64,000 nt of DNA from CADEDH01 sp050330635 (GTDB lineage Bacteria; Actinomycetota; Acidimicrobiia; Acidimicrobiales; SZUA-35): NCBI GenBank assembly GCA_050330635.1, contig JBHJNQ010000061.1:1-64000 (forward strand), in the 5' to 3' direction. The notes under the pieces are model-generated. The model searched no databases and was not told the origin of the DNA. It saw only the letters and a program-made list of their open reading frames with translations. This document shows, piece after piece, positions 26,014-34,221 of the stretch. A program made the translations under genes and the position numbers. Position 1 is the first letter of the stretch; each line of letters begins with the position of its first letter.

Positions 26014-26358
26014 TCACCCCCAGCCCAGCTCCTCCAGCCGATCGTCGTCGATGCCGAGATGGTGGGCCAGCTCGTGGACCACGGTGATCCTGACCTCCTC
26101 CCGGAGGTCGTCCAGGTCATCGCATTCCTCGCACAGGGGGAGGCGGTACAGCGTGATCCTGTCGGGTAGGGCCAACCCTCCGTAGTCGTCGCGCTCGGTG
26201 TGGGGAATGCCCTCGTACAGGCCGAGGAGGTCCTCCTCGGGGTGTTCGTCTTCGACCAGGACGACGACGTTGTCGAGGAGGTCGAGGATCTCGTCCGGCA
26301 GGGAGTCGAGGGCGTCCGCCACGAGGCGCTCGAAGGCCGCCTCGTCGATGGGTCTCAT
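26014..26358 (-). CDS. Small zincin-like metallopeptidase (DUF1025/metallopeptidase family)
   Basis: A 114-residue protein of the minimal zincin type. An acidic N-terminal helix region (DEAAFERLVADALDSLPDEILDLLDNVVV) precedes LYEGIPHTER, ITLYR and the active site VVHELAHHLGIDDDRLEELG. His95, Glu96 and His99 are present, with a downstream acid residue as a possible third ligand. The Cys pair LCEECDD is extra. ATG 26358 was chosen as the usual start of this family. The protein is cytoplasmic; its substrate is unknown. Confidence 0.88.
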   Translation of the reverse strand: MRPIDEAAFERLVADALDSLPDEILDLLDNVVVLVEDEHPEEDLLGLYEGIPHTERDDYGGLALPDRITLYRLPLCEECDDLDDLREEVRITVVHELAHHLGIDDDRLEELGWG

Positions 26359-26740
26359 CGGTGGGACACGAGCGCGGGGCGGGGCACGGGCCGCAGCGTA
26401 GCCCCGCTCGGTGCTGCGGGGTGACCGGTCGGTCCGGCCGCCGGCCGGGACACGAGAGGTCGAAGGCTGAAATCGTGGGTTACGTGTCGTTGACGTCGTC
26501 ATCGTCCCTCGACCACCGTCTCATCACCGCCGCCGGCGTCTCGTCCGGTATCGACATGGCCCTCCGGCTGGCCGAGCTCCTGGTTCGACGCCGACGCCGC
26601 CCGGACCATGCGGCTGAGCCCACCGGGCCGGCACGCGGGGCGAAACTACCCGGACCGCAGACCGGGTGGAACGGCGTCGGTACCCTGAGGTCCGTCGAGC
26701 TGCTTCCTGGTGCAGGGGCCAGGATCGGGAAAGGCGGAGC
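26359..26740. other. 382-bp gap with a decayed gene remnant
   Basis: No intact gene is supported here. It holds the upstream region of the zincin gene, a DJ-1/PfpI-like remnant on the plus strand (separate entry), and the leader of the nucleotide-sugar dehydrogenase, with TACCCT at about 26681 and a GGAG ribosome site just before ATG 26741. Confidence 0.6.
26475..26680 (+). pseudogene. Remnant of a DJ-1/PfpI-family gene (C-terminal part)
   Basis: The translation LDHRLITAAGVSSGIDMALRLAEL closely matches the conserved C-terminal block of DJ-1/PfpI (GATase1-like) proteins. About 20 bp later the match continues in another frame as FDADAARTMRLSPPG, the usual next segment. So there is a frameshift near 26582, and the N-terminal two thirds are absent. 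This is a decayed fragment, not a working gene. Confidence 0.55.
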
Positions 26741-28096
26741 ATGACCGAGACCACACAGCCGTTGACCGGTGGGATCAGGTCGGCCTACGGCCGAGCGCTC
26801 CGGTTCGATCTGCTGACCAAGATCGAGAACCGCTCGGCCAAGGTGGCGGTCATCGGCCAGGGCTATGTCGGTCTGCCGGTGGCCATGCGCAGCGCCGAGG
26901 TGGGGTTCACCTCGGTCGTCGGCTACGAGATCGACAAGTCCCGGTGCGACTCCCTGCGCTCGGCCATGTCCTATGTCGAGGACGTCCCGTCGGCCGTGAT
27001 CGCCGATGCCCTCACCACCGGCTACCTCCCGACCGATCAGCTCGCCGACCTGGCGGGCTTCGACATCGCCGTCATCACCGTGCCGACGCCGCTGAAGGAC
27101 GGGGTGCCTTACCTGGGCTACATCACCGCCGCCGCCGAGGACCTGGCCCAGATGCTGAGCCCCGGGGCCCTCGTCGTGCTCGAGTCGACGACCCATCCGG
27201 GCACCACCAACGGTCTCGTCCGACCGATACTCGAGTCGTCCGGCCTGACCGCCGGCAACGACTTCCTCCTGGGCTACTCGCCGGAGCGGATCGACCCCGG
27301 CAACAAGACGTTCACGTTCGTCAACACCCCCAAGGTGGTGGCCGGGATCGATCGGCCGTCGACCGATGCCGTCGAAGCGTTCTATCGCTCCCTCGTCGAC
27401 CGGGTCGTCGTGGTGGAACGGACCGAGACGGCCGAGCTGGTCAAGATCCTGGAGAACACCTACCGCCACGTCAACATCGCCCTGGTGAACGAGCTGGCCA
27501 TGTTCGCCCGTGACCTCGGGGTCGACATCTGGTCGGCCATCGATGCCGCCGCCACCAAACCGTTCGGTTTCACCCCCTTCCGCCCCGGACCGGGCGTGGG
27601 CGGCCACTGCCTCCCCGTCGATCCGTCGTTCCTGTCATGGCGGGTACGCCAGGACCTGGGCCAGACCTTCCGCTTCATCGAGCTGGCCAACGACGTGAAC
27701 GACCACATGCCCGACTACGTCGTCCAGCGGGTCACCTCCCTGCTCAACGAGCACCGACGCGCCGTCAACGGCACGAAGGTCCTGCTCCTGGGCATGACCT
27801 ACAAGGCCGGCACGTCCGACATGCGGGAGTCGCCCTCGGTCTCGGTGGCGAAACGGCTGATGCTGATGGGGGCCGAGATCCGACTCTGCGACCCCCATCT
27901 CCCACCGGTCTCCGCTCCCCCCGTCGATGCCGAGGTGGTCGACTTCGGCCCCGAGGCCCTGGCCGCCGCCGACCTGGTGGTCATACTCGTCGACCACGAC
28001 GAGTTCGATCCGGCGACCATCGCCACCAACAGCGCCCTGGTCTTCGACACCAAGGCCGTGTTGCGCGGCCTCGACTTCGCCGGCGAGCTGCTCTGA
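26741..28096 (+). CDS. Nucleotide-sugar 6-dehydrogenase (UDP-GlcNAc/UDP-glucose type, WecC-like)
   Basis: A 451-residue NAD-dependent enzyme that oxidises C6 of a UDP-sugar to the uronate in two steps. The Rossmann motif GQGYVG is at 39-44. Catalytic Lys235 lies in AELVKILENTYRHVNIALVNELA and the nucleophile Cys290 in GPGVGGHCLPVDP. The C-terminal UDP-binding domain has LLLGMTYKAGTSDMRESPS. The pattern of the Cys loop is nearer WbpA/WecC (UDP-N-acetylglucosamine) than UDP-glucose dehydrogenase. The GGAG 3 nt before the ATG and the family start favour 26741. It presumably feeds cell-surface polysaccharide synthesis; no other such genes are nearby. Confidence 0.93.
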   Translation: MTETTQPLTGGIRSAYGRALRFDLLTKIENRSAKVAVIGQGYVGLPVAMRSAEVGFTSVVGYEIDKSRCDSLRSAMSYVEDVPSAVIADALTTGYLPTDQLADLAGFDIAVITVPTPLKDGVPYLGYITAAAEDLAQMLSPGALVVLESTTHPGTTNGLVRPILESSGLTAGNDFLLGYSPERIDPGNKTFTFVNTPKVVAGIDRPSTDAVEAFYRSLVDRVVVVERTETAELVKILENTYRHVNIALVNELAMFARDLGVDIWSAIDAAATKPFGFTPFRPGPGVGGHCLPVDPSFLSWRVRQDLGQTFRFIELANDVNDHMPDYVVQRVTSLLNEHRRAVNGTKVLLLGMTYKAGTSDMRESPSVSVAKRLMLMGAEIRLCDPHLPPVSAPPVDAEVVDFGPEALAAADLVVILVDHDEFDPATIATNSALVFDTKAVLRGLDFAGELL

Positions 28097-28108
28097 TCGA
28101 CGGCAGGC

Positions 28109-28240
28109 TCGTCGCTCAACCCAACAGACGCTGAGCCCGGGCCCGGAACTCGGCAATGTCACCGGCTTCCTCGATCGTCGCTCAACCCAACAGACGCTGA
28201 GCCCGGGCCCGGAACTCGGCAATGTCACCGGCTTCCTTGA
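28109..28240. repeat. 66-bp tandem duplication at the end of the oxidoreductase gene
   Basis: Bases 28109-28174 and 28175-28240 are identical except one base (C28172/T28238). The unit starts TCGTCGCTCAACCCAACAG. The right copy contains the last codons and stop of the indolepyruvate oxidoreductase gene; the left copy is a non-coding second copy beyond the stop. The near identity means it is very recent, or an assembly artefact. Confidence 0.9.
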
Positions 28241-31200
28241 TCGCCTCGTAGCCGCGCACGATGTCGGGCAGCTCGGCCACCTCGACCGCCCGATCGTAGG
28301 TGGCGGGCGACAGCTCGGCCACGACCCGGTCGATCATCTGCTCGTACTCCGCGATCAGCTCCCGCTCCATGCGCCGGTGAGCCGTCCGCCCGAACGGATC
28401 GAGCGTCGTGCCCCGCAACCGCTTCAGGCGGGTCAGGGCGGCGAAGGCGGCCTCGCCGGAACGACCGAGCCCGATCTTGTGATCGACCCCGAGGCGGCGC
28501 AGCGTGGGCGGGTGGAGCTTGTAGGTGATCGTGGCCCCGGGCCCGAACTGCTCCTCCAGTGCAGCCTTGAACGCCGGCGAGCGGTGGAGCCGGGCCACCT
28601 CGTACTCGTCCTTGTAGGCCATCAGCTTGTGGAGGTAGCGGGCCACCGCTTCCGACAGGCGGGTGTCGTCGCCCCCCGCCACCTCGGCCCGCCGTACCGC
28701 TGCCACCCGGTCGACGTAGCGGGTGGCGTACGCCGCATCCTGGTAGGCGATCAGGTCCGGCACCCGGATCTCGAGCAACCGACGCAGCTCGTCCGACGGG
28801 TCATCGACCCGGGACAGCAGCGCCGTGGCCCGACGTGATCCCTTCGATCGGCCGGGCCGGCCCGTGGCCGGCCGATCGAGACCGAGCCCGGCGAGCCAGG
28901 ACGGGTCGAGAGCGATCTGGCGGCCGACCCGGAAGGCCTGGGTGTTGGTCTCGACCGAGACACCGTTGAGCTCGATCGCCCGCTCGATGGCCTCGGCCGC
29001 CACCGGGATCACGCCCCGCTGGTAGGCGGCGCCGAGGACGATCACGTTGGCCGGCATGTGCGACCGGAACAGGGCGTCCGACACCAGGGCGGCGTCGACG
29101 TAGAGGTTGCGTTCGGCCACCGTCACGGCGTCGATCGTCGACCGGATGGCCCTGAGCTCGGGGAAGTGGGCGCCGATGTCGCGCACCATGGCCCCGGTCG
29201 GGACCTGGCTCGACGACACGACGGCCACGGTGCGCTCGGGGTCGCACTTCTCCAGGTTGGGTGCGCTGGTGCCGGTGAGGACGTCGAACACCAGGTAGGC
29301 GTCGGCCTCGGCGGAGGCGACCTTGTTGGCCAGCCCCTCCACCGCGGCGTCGGCGACGCGTCGGATCTTGAGATTGGAGATGACCGACCCGCCCTTCTGC
29401 GACAGGCCCGTTTGGTCGAGCCCGTGGGCCTGCTTGCCGTCGAGGAGGGCGGCGGTGGCCAGCAGCTGGTTGACGGTGACGACGCCGGTGCCGCCGATGC
29501 CCATCATCAGCACGTCGCCCTCGTCGATCCGATCCGGCTCGGGGAGATCCGCCCCGATCGCGTCGAACGTCACCGTCGACCGTCGCCCCGCTTCGGGGCC
29601 GGGGATCACCTCGACGAAGGCGGGACAGTCACCCTGGAGGCACGTGTAGTCCTTGTTGCACGACGACTGGTGGATCCGCGTCTTGCGCCCGAACTCGGTC
29701 TCCACCGGCTGCACCGAGGCGCAGCTCGAGGTGACCCCACAGTCGCCGCATCCCTCGCACACGGCCTCGTTGATGAACACCCGCATGGCCGGGTCGGTCA
29801 CCTTGCCCCGCTTGCGGTCGCGCCGGAGCTCGGCGGCGCACGCCTGGTCGTAGACGAGCACCGTGCACCCCGGCGTGTCGCGGAGCAGACGCTGGGCCTC
29901 GTCGAGGCGGGACCGGTGCCAAACGCTGACGTCGGGGGCGAAGCCGGCGTCCGCCGGGTACTTGGCCGGGTCGTCGGTCACGACCATGATCCGGGCCACA
30001 CCCTCGGCGTGGAGCGAGCGGGTGAGGGCCGGCACCTCCATCTGCCCGTCGACGTCCTGGCCGCCGGTCATGGCCACCGCGCCGTTGTAGAGGATCTTGT
30101 AGGTGATGTTGGTGCCGGCCGCCACCGCCTGGCGGACGGCGAGGCTTCCCGAGTGGTGGAACGTGCCGTCGCCCACGTTCTGGAAGCGGTGCCGCATGGA
30201 CACGAACGGAGCCGCCCCCACCCACTGGACGCCCTCGCCCCCCATCTGCGTGGTGCCCTTGGTGTTGCGAACGGGAGAGAACGACGCCATGCCGTGGCAT
30301 CCGATCCCGCCGCCCGCCTCCGAGCCCTCGGGGACCCAGGTGGAGGTGTTGTGGGGGCAGCCCGAGCAGAACCCGGCGGTGCGAACCACGGCCGCCACCT
30401 CGGCCGCCACGGGGATCCTCGGCCGCTCCTTCGTCATCGGCCCGACGGCGTCGGTCCCGAAGCGGTCGACGAGGAAGGGTCGGAGGGCGGCGGCCACGAG
30501 GTCGACGTCCATCTCGCCGTGACCGGGGAACCACAGCTCACCCCTGGCGTCGCGTTTGCCCAACACCCGAGGCGCGCCCGCCATGCCGTACAGCTCGTCC
30601 CGCAACAGCATCTCGACGAACGCCCTCTTCTCCTCGACGACGACGATCATGTCGAGGCCGTCGGCGAACCGGCGGAGGGATCCCCCGTCGAGGGGCCACA
30701 GCACCGCCGGCTTGAACACCCGCACGCCCCGCCGGCGCAGCTCGGCCTCGTCGAAGCCGAGCCGGTCGAGAGCGGCCCGGAGGTCGTAGTAGGTCTTGCC
30801 GGCGGCGACGAGACCGAGGGTGGCGTCGCCGGTGTCGACGGTCTGCCGATTGAGGTCGTTGTGGGCCACGTAACGACGGGCCGCCTCGAGACGGCCCTCG
30901 TAGACCTCGCGTTCCATCGCCACTGCGGTCGCCCCCACCAGGGCGTCCTCCTGGGTGTGGCGCCACGGTTCGCCGTTCCACGAGAACTCGGGTCGGCGGG
31001 GCGCGACCCGGCCGGGGCCGACGCTGATCGTGGCGTAGCCGTCGGCCACGTTGGTCACGATCTTCAACGCCGTCCACAGCCCGCTGTAGCGCGACAGCTC
31101 GTAGCCCCAACGGCCGTAGTCGGCGACCTCCTGCACGCTCCCGGGGTAGAGGATCGGCGTCTCCAGGTGGAGCAGGGCGAACTCGGATTCCGAGGCCAGC

Positions 31201-31661
31201 GTCGACGACTTCGATGCCGGGTCGTCGCCGACGACGAGGAGGACACCCCCGTTGGGGTCGACACCGCAGACGTTGGCATGACGGATGGCGTCGCCCGAAC
31301 GGTCGAGGCCCGGTGCCTTGCCGTACCAGAGGCCGAGCACCCCGTCGAAGCGTCCCTCGAAGTTGCGGTTGGCCAGTTGGCTGCCCCAGACCGCAGTGGC
31401 GCCCAGGTCCTCGTTGAGTCCGGGGAGGAACTCTATGTTGTTGGCCGCCAACTCGGCCTGGTTCCCGAGCATGAGGCTGTCGATGCCGCCCAGGGGGGAG
31501 CCCCGGTAGCCGCTGACCATGGCGGCGGTGGTGCGCCCGTCGCGCCTGTCGGCCCGGATCTGGTCGAGGAGCGCACGGAGGAGGGCCTGCACCCCGGAGA
31601 GGGCGACATCGCCCTGCTGCAGGCCGAACCGGTCCTCGAGCTTGAAGTCGGTCAACGACAC
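28182..31661 (-). CDS. Indolepyruvate/2-oxoacid ferredoxin oxidoreductase, fused IorA-IorB type
   Basis: A 1159-residue fused enzyme that oxidatively decarboxylates aryl or branched 2-oxoacids to acyl-CoA with ferredoxin. The N-terminal TPP-pyrimidine domain has MVSGYRGSPLGGIDSLM. The middle TPP-binding region has GFCSGCPHNTSTWVPEG and GGEGVQWVGAAPF, and the ferredoxin-like cluster region has EAVCEGCGDCG and CNKDYTCLQGDCP. The C-terminal gamma-type domain has MGIGGTGVVTVNQLLATAA. The GTG at 31661 was chosen: AAGGAG lies just before it and the family protein starts there, whereas the longer frame runs into the upstream gene. It lies 103 bp after the PPDK-like gene on the same strand. Its 3' end is duplicated in tandem. 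Confidence 0.93.
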   Translation of the reverse strand: MSLTDFKLEDRFGLQQGDVALSGVQALLRALLDQIRADRRDGRTTAAMVSGYRGSPLGGIDSLMLGNQAELAANNIEFLPGLNEDLGATAVWGSQLANRNFEGRFDGVLGLWYGKAPGLDRSGDAIRHANVCGVDPNGGVLLVVGDDPASKSSTLASESEFALLHLETPILYPGSVQEVADYGRWGYELSRYSGLWTALKIVTNVADGYATISVGPGRVAPRRPEFSWNGEPWRHTQEDALVGATAVAMEREVYEGRLEAARRYVAHNDLNRQTVDTGDATLGLVAAGKTYYDLRAALDRLGFDEAELRRRGVRVFKPAVLWPLDGGSLRRFADGLDMIVVVEEKRAFVEMLLRDELYGMAGAPRVLGKRDARGELWFPGHGEMDVDLVAAALRPFLVDRFGTDAVGPMTKERPRIPVAAEVAAVVRTAGFCSGCPHNTSTWVPEGSEAGGGIGCHGMASFSPVRNTKGTTQMGGEGVQWVGAAPFVSMRHRFQNVGDGTFHHSGSLAVRQAVAAGTNITYKILYNGAVAMTGGQDVDGQMEVPALTRSLHAEGVARIMVVTDDPAKYPADAGFAPDVSVWHRSRLDEAQRLLRDTPGCTVLVYDQACAAELRRDRKRGKVTDPAMRVFINEAVCEGCGDCGVTSSCASVQPVETEFGRKTRIHQSSCNKDYTCLQGDCPAFVEVIPGPEAGRRSTVTFDAIGADLPEPDRIDEGDVLMMGIGGTGVVTVNQLLATAALLDGKQAHGLDQTGLSQKGGSVISNLKIRRVADAAVEGLANKVASAEADAYLVFDVLTGTSAPNLEKCDPERTVAVVSSSQVPTGAMVRDIGAHFPELRAIRSTIDAVTVAERNLYVDAALVSDALFRSHMPANVIVLGAAYQRGVIPVAAEAIERAIELNGVSVETNTQAFRVGRQIALDPSWLAGLGLDRPATGRPGRSKGSRRATALLSRVDDPSDELRRLLEIRVPDLIAYQDAAYATRYVDRVAAVRRAEVAGGDDTRLSEAVARYLHKLMAYKDEYEVARLHRSPAFKAALEEQFGPGATITYKLHPPTLRRLGVDHKIGLGRSGEAAFAALTRLKRLRGTTLDPFGRTAHRRMERELIAEYEQMIDRVVAELSPATYDRAVEVAELPDIVRGYEAIKEAGDIAEFRARAQRLLG

Positions 31662-31764
31662 GATGTCTCCTTCCCGACGCCGGGCACGCTGCTCCACTGG
31701 CCGGTGCCCGATTCCACCACGAAGTGGCCCCGGAGGCGAGCCGATCGGCGCCGTCGATGTCGGG

Positions 31765-34059
31765 TCAGGCCCGACCGGCCGCCGTCTCGTCGCCCCGGTT
31801 GCGACCGCTGAGGCGGATGAGCTCCTCGTGCAGCTCGAACCAAACGGTGTGGTAGCTGTTGCGCAGCGGGTTTGCCACCATCTCCAACTCACCGGCCCGG
31901 ATGGCGGCCACCGCCGCCTCGAGCCGGGGCCGGTAGGCGTCGAGTCGGGCCACCCCCTCGACCACGGCGGCGAGTATCTCGCAGATGCCGACATGGATCT
32001 CGTCGGTGAGGGCGGCGAGAACGCCGGCGTCATAGTCGGGGTCGCTGTGGTCGTTCAGGACGCGCTCGCCGGCGATCTCACGCAGCTGCCAGGCCGTCAC
32101 CACCTCCTTGAACCGATGGTTGAGCTGATGGAAGCGGTCGAGGTGGGGCTCGATGACCGGGGTGGCGGCCGCGGCCTCGGCGAGGTAGAAGGCGTCGGCC
32201 GCCGCCGTACCGTCGGCGCTGAGCATGACCCGGCCGCTCGGTCCGTCCTGGGTGTGACCGGCCGCCGCCAGCTCGGCCAGTGCCGCCATCGCCTCGTTCT
32301 CGCTCACCCCGGCCCACTCGGCCACCGTGACCGCCGTCGCCATGCCCTTGAGCACCAGCACCCGGCGGCAATCGTCGGCGCTCAGGGCCCTACCGCCACC
32401 GCCACCGGGGGCGGGCTCCGGGGCGGGGGGCGCAGCCCCGAACACGGACCCGGGCGCGCTCGATCCGCCGGCCTCGGCGGCCCAGCGGCGCAGCACCGCC
32501 ACCTCGGCCACCTGGCCCCCGCCGCCGGCGTGGGCGCCGAGGAGGAGCCGGCCGTGGTCGCCGTCGACGGTCACCTCGTCGCCCGGCCGCAGGGTGAGGT
32601 CGCCCGTCTCGACCCCGTCGGCGACGAAACGGAGGGGACCGGCGCCGACCACGGCCGGCAGACCCCACGAGCGGGCCACCACGGCGGCATGGGAGACCAG
32701 CCCACCGAGGGTGGTGACGAGGCCCCGGGCGGCGGCCATGCCATGCACGTCGGCCGGCGAGGTCTCCGGTCGGATCAGTATCACCGAACGGCCCTCCTCG
32801 GCCCACGTCACCGCCAGGTCGGGATCGAGACAGACCACGCCGATCGCACGGCCGGGCGAGGCGGCCAGGCCCTCGGCCAGCACGACGGCATCATGGTCGT
32901 CGGCCGCCGCCGACTCCATCGGTGGGTCGTCGAGCAGGTGGGCGACCCGCTCGACGGCCCCGGCCCGGTCGAGCGGGAAGTCGGGATCCTCCGCCATCTC
33001 CACCGCCATCCGCACCGCAGCCCGGGGCGACCGCTTGCCCACCCGGGCCTGCAGCATCCACAGTATTCGATCCTCCACCGTGAACTCGATGTCGACCATG
33101 TCGGCCAGGTCCCGCTCGAGGACGGCGGCGATCTCGACCAGCTGATCGTGGATCTCGGGCCAGCGGGCGGCGACGCCGGCGATCGGCTGGGTCAGGTGGG
33201 TCCCGGCCACCACGTCCTCCCCCTGGGCCCTGACCAGGAAATCACCCATCAGGACCGCCTCGCCGCTCGACGGATCGCGGGTGAAGGCGACCCCGGTGCC
33301 GGACTGGTCGCTCAGGTTTCCGAAGACCATGGCCTGGACCGTGGCCGCCGTGCCGAGCTCGCCGTCGATGCCTTCCTTGCGGCGGTAGACGACGGCCCGG
33401 TCGGAGCGCCACGAGGCGAACACGGCCCGCACCGCCTGCGTGATCTGGGCCATGGGACCGGTGGGGATGACGAACTCGCAACCCTCGAGCTCGTACCGCC
33501 ACCGGTCCAGCACCTGGGCCAGCTCACCGGTGGCGATCTCGCTGAAGGCCCGGCCACCGGAGGCGGCGGTGAAGCAGCGCTCGATCTCGTCGTCGGGCGC
33601 CCCGCCGACGACCTCGACGTAGCCCTCGATGAACCGACGGTAGGTGTCCCACCCGAAGCGGTCGTCACCGGCCAGGGCGCCGAGGGAGGCCGCCACGTCC
33701 GGCGTCATGCCCAGGTTGAGGACGGTGTCCATCATCCCCGGCATCGAGACCGGGGCCCCCGACCGGACGCTGACGAGGAGCGGCCGCGCCAGGGAACCGA
33801 GGGTCCGCCCCAGCTCGGTCTCCAGTCGGGCGACGCCCTCGGCGATGGCGGCATCGAGCTCGTCGAACCACCCGTCGTCGAGCACCCGGTGACAGACCGA
33901 GGTCGGGAGCGTGAACCCCGGAGGCACGGGAAGTCCGAGGGCCTGCATCCTGGCCAACCCGGCCCCCTTGCCACCCAACGCCGCCGTCCAATCGTCGGGT
34001 TCGCCCGGAGGCGGCTCGTCGAAGGAGTAGGCGAGTCGCTCAGCTTCCGGCGTGGTCAT
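31765..34059 (-). CDS. PPDK-like phosphotransferase with non-standard C-terminal domain
   Basis: A 764-residue protein. Residues 1-345 are a pyruvate phosphate dikinase ATP-grasp domain (GGKGAGLARMQALGLPVPPGF, VSVRSGAPVSMPGMMDTVLNLG, GTGVAFTRDPSSGE, ILWMLQAR). Residues 400-510 are the swivelling phosphohistidine domain, LGGLVSHAAVVARSWGLPAVVG, with His457 at nearly the same position as His455 of known PPDK. The PEP/pyruvate TIM barrel that should follow (about 340 residues) is absent. Instead, after a Pro/Gly linker, residues 555-625 look like a winged helix and 630-755 like a helical domain. The acceptor of the phosphoryl group is therefore unknown. It is upstream of the oxoacid oxidoreductase, probably in one operon. 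Confidence 0.85.
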   Translation of the reverse strand: MTTPEAERLAYSFDEPPPGEPDDWTAALGGKGAGLARMQALGLPVPPGFTLPTSVCHRVLDDGWFDELDAAIAEGVARLETELGRTLGSLARPLLVSVRSGAPVSMPGMMDTVLNLGMTPDVAASLGALAGDDRFGWDTYRRFIEGYVEVVGGAPDDEIERCFTAASGGRAFSEIATGELAQVLDRWRYELEGCEFVIPTGPMAQITQAVRAVFASWRSDRAVVYRRKEGIDGELGTAATVQAMVFGNLSDQSGTGVAFTRDPSSGEAVLMGDFLVRAQGEDVVAGTHLTQPIAGVAARWPEIHDQLVEIAAVLERDLADMVDIEFTVEDRILWMLQARVGKRSPRAAVRMAVEMAEDPDFPLDRAGAVERVAHLLDDPPMESAAADDHDAVVLAEGLAASPGRAIGVVCLDPDLAVTWAEEGRSVILIRPETSPADVHGMAAARGLVTTLGGLVSHAAVVARSWGLPAVVGAGPLRFVADGVETGDLTLRPGDEVTVDGDHGRLLLGAHAGGGGQVAEVAVLRRWAAEAGGSSAPGSVFGAAPPAPEPAPGGGGGRALSADDCRRVLVLKGMATAVTVAEWAGVSENEAMAALAELAAAGHTQDGPSGRVMLSADGTAAADAFYLAEAAAATPVIEPHLDRFHQLNHRFKEVVTAWQLREIAGERVLNDHSDPDYDAGVLAALTDEIHVGICEILAAVVEGVARLDAYRPRLEAAVAAIRAGELEMVANPLRNSYHTVWFELHEELIRLSGRNRGDETAAGRA

Positions 34060-34208
34060 GGATCGGCCAGCCCCCTTCGATCGTCATGCGGTCCGACGGC
34101 TCGCCGAAGCGCCGCCCGAGGTGGTGGGTATCAGTGATAGCCGCCAACGCTGCGGGGTGCCAGGCATGCGACCGGGTGCCGTTTGCACCGGGTCGACGCC
34201 ACCCTGCC

Positions 34209-34214
34209 TATGGT
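34209..34214 (+). promoter_or_regulatory. -10 box of leaderless fadJ-like mRNA
   Basis: TATGGT ends 7 nt before ATG 34222. TTGCAC at 34183-34188 could be a -35, though 20 nt is long. Confidence 0.5.
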
Positions 34215-34221
34215 TGGGCCC

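Noticed and set aside
29058..34137. Two long plus-strand frames (about 917 and 872 codons)
   Set aside because: They are antisense to the oxidoreductase and PPDK-like genes, which carry full family motifs.
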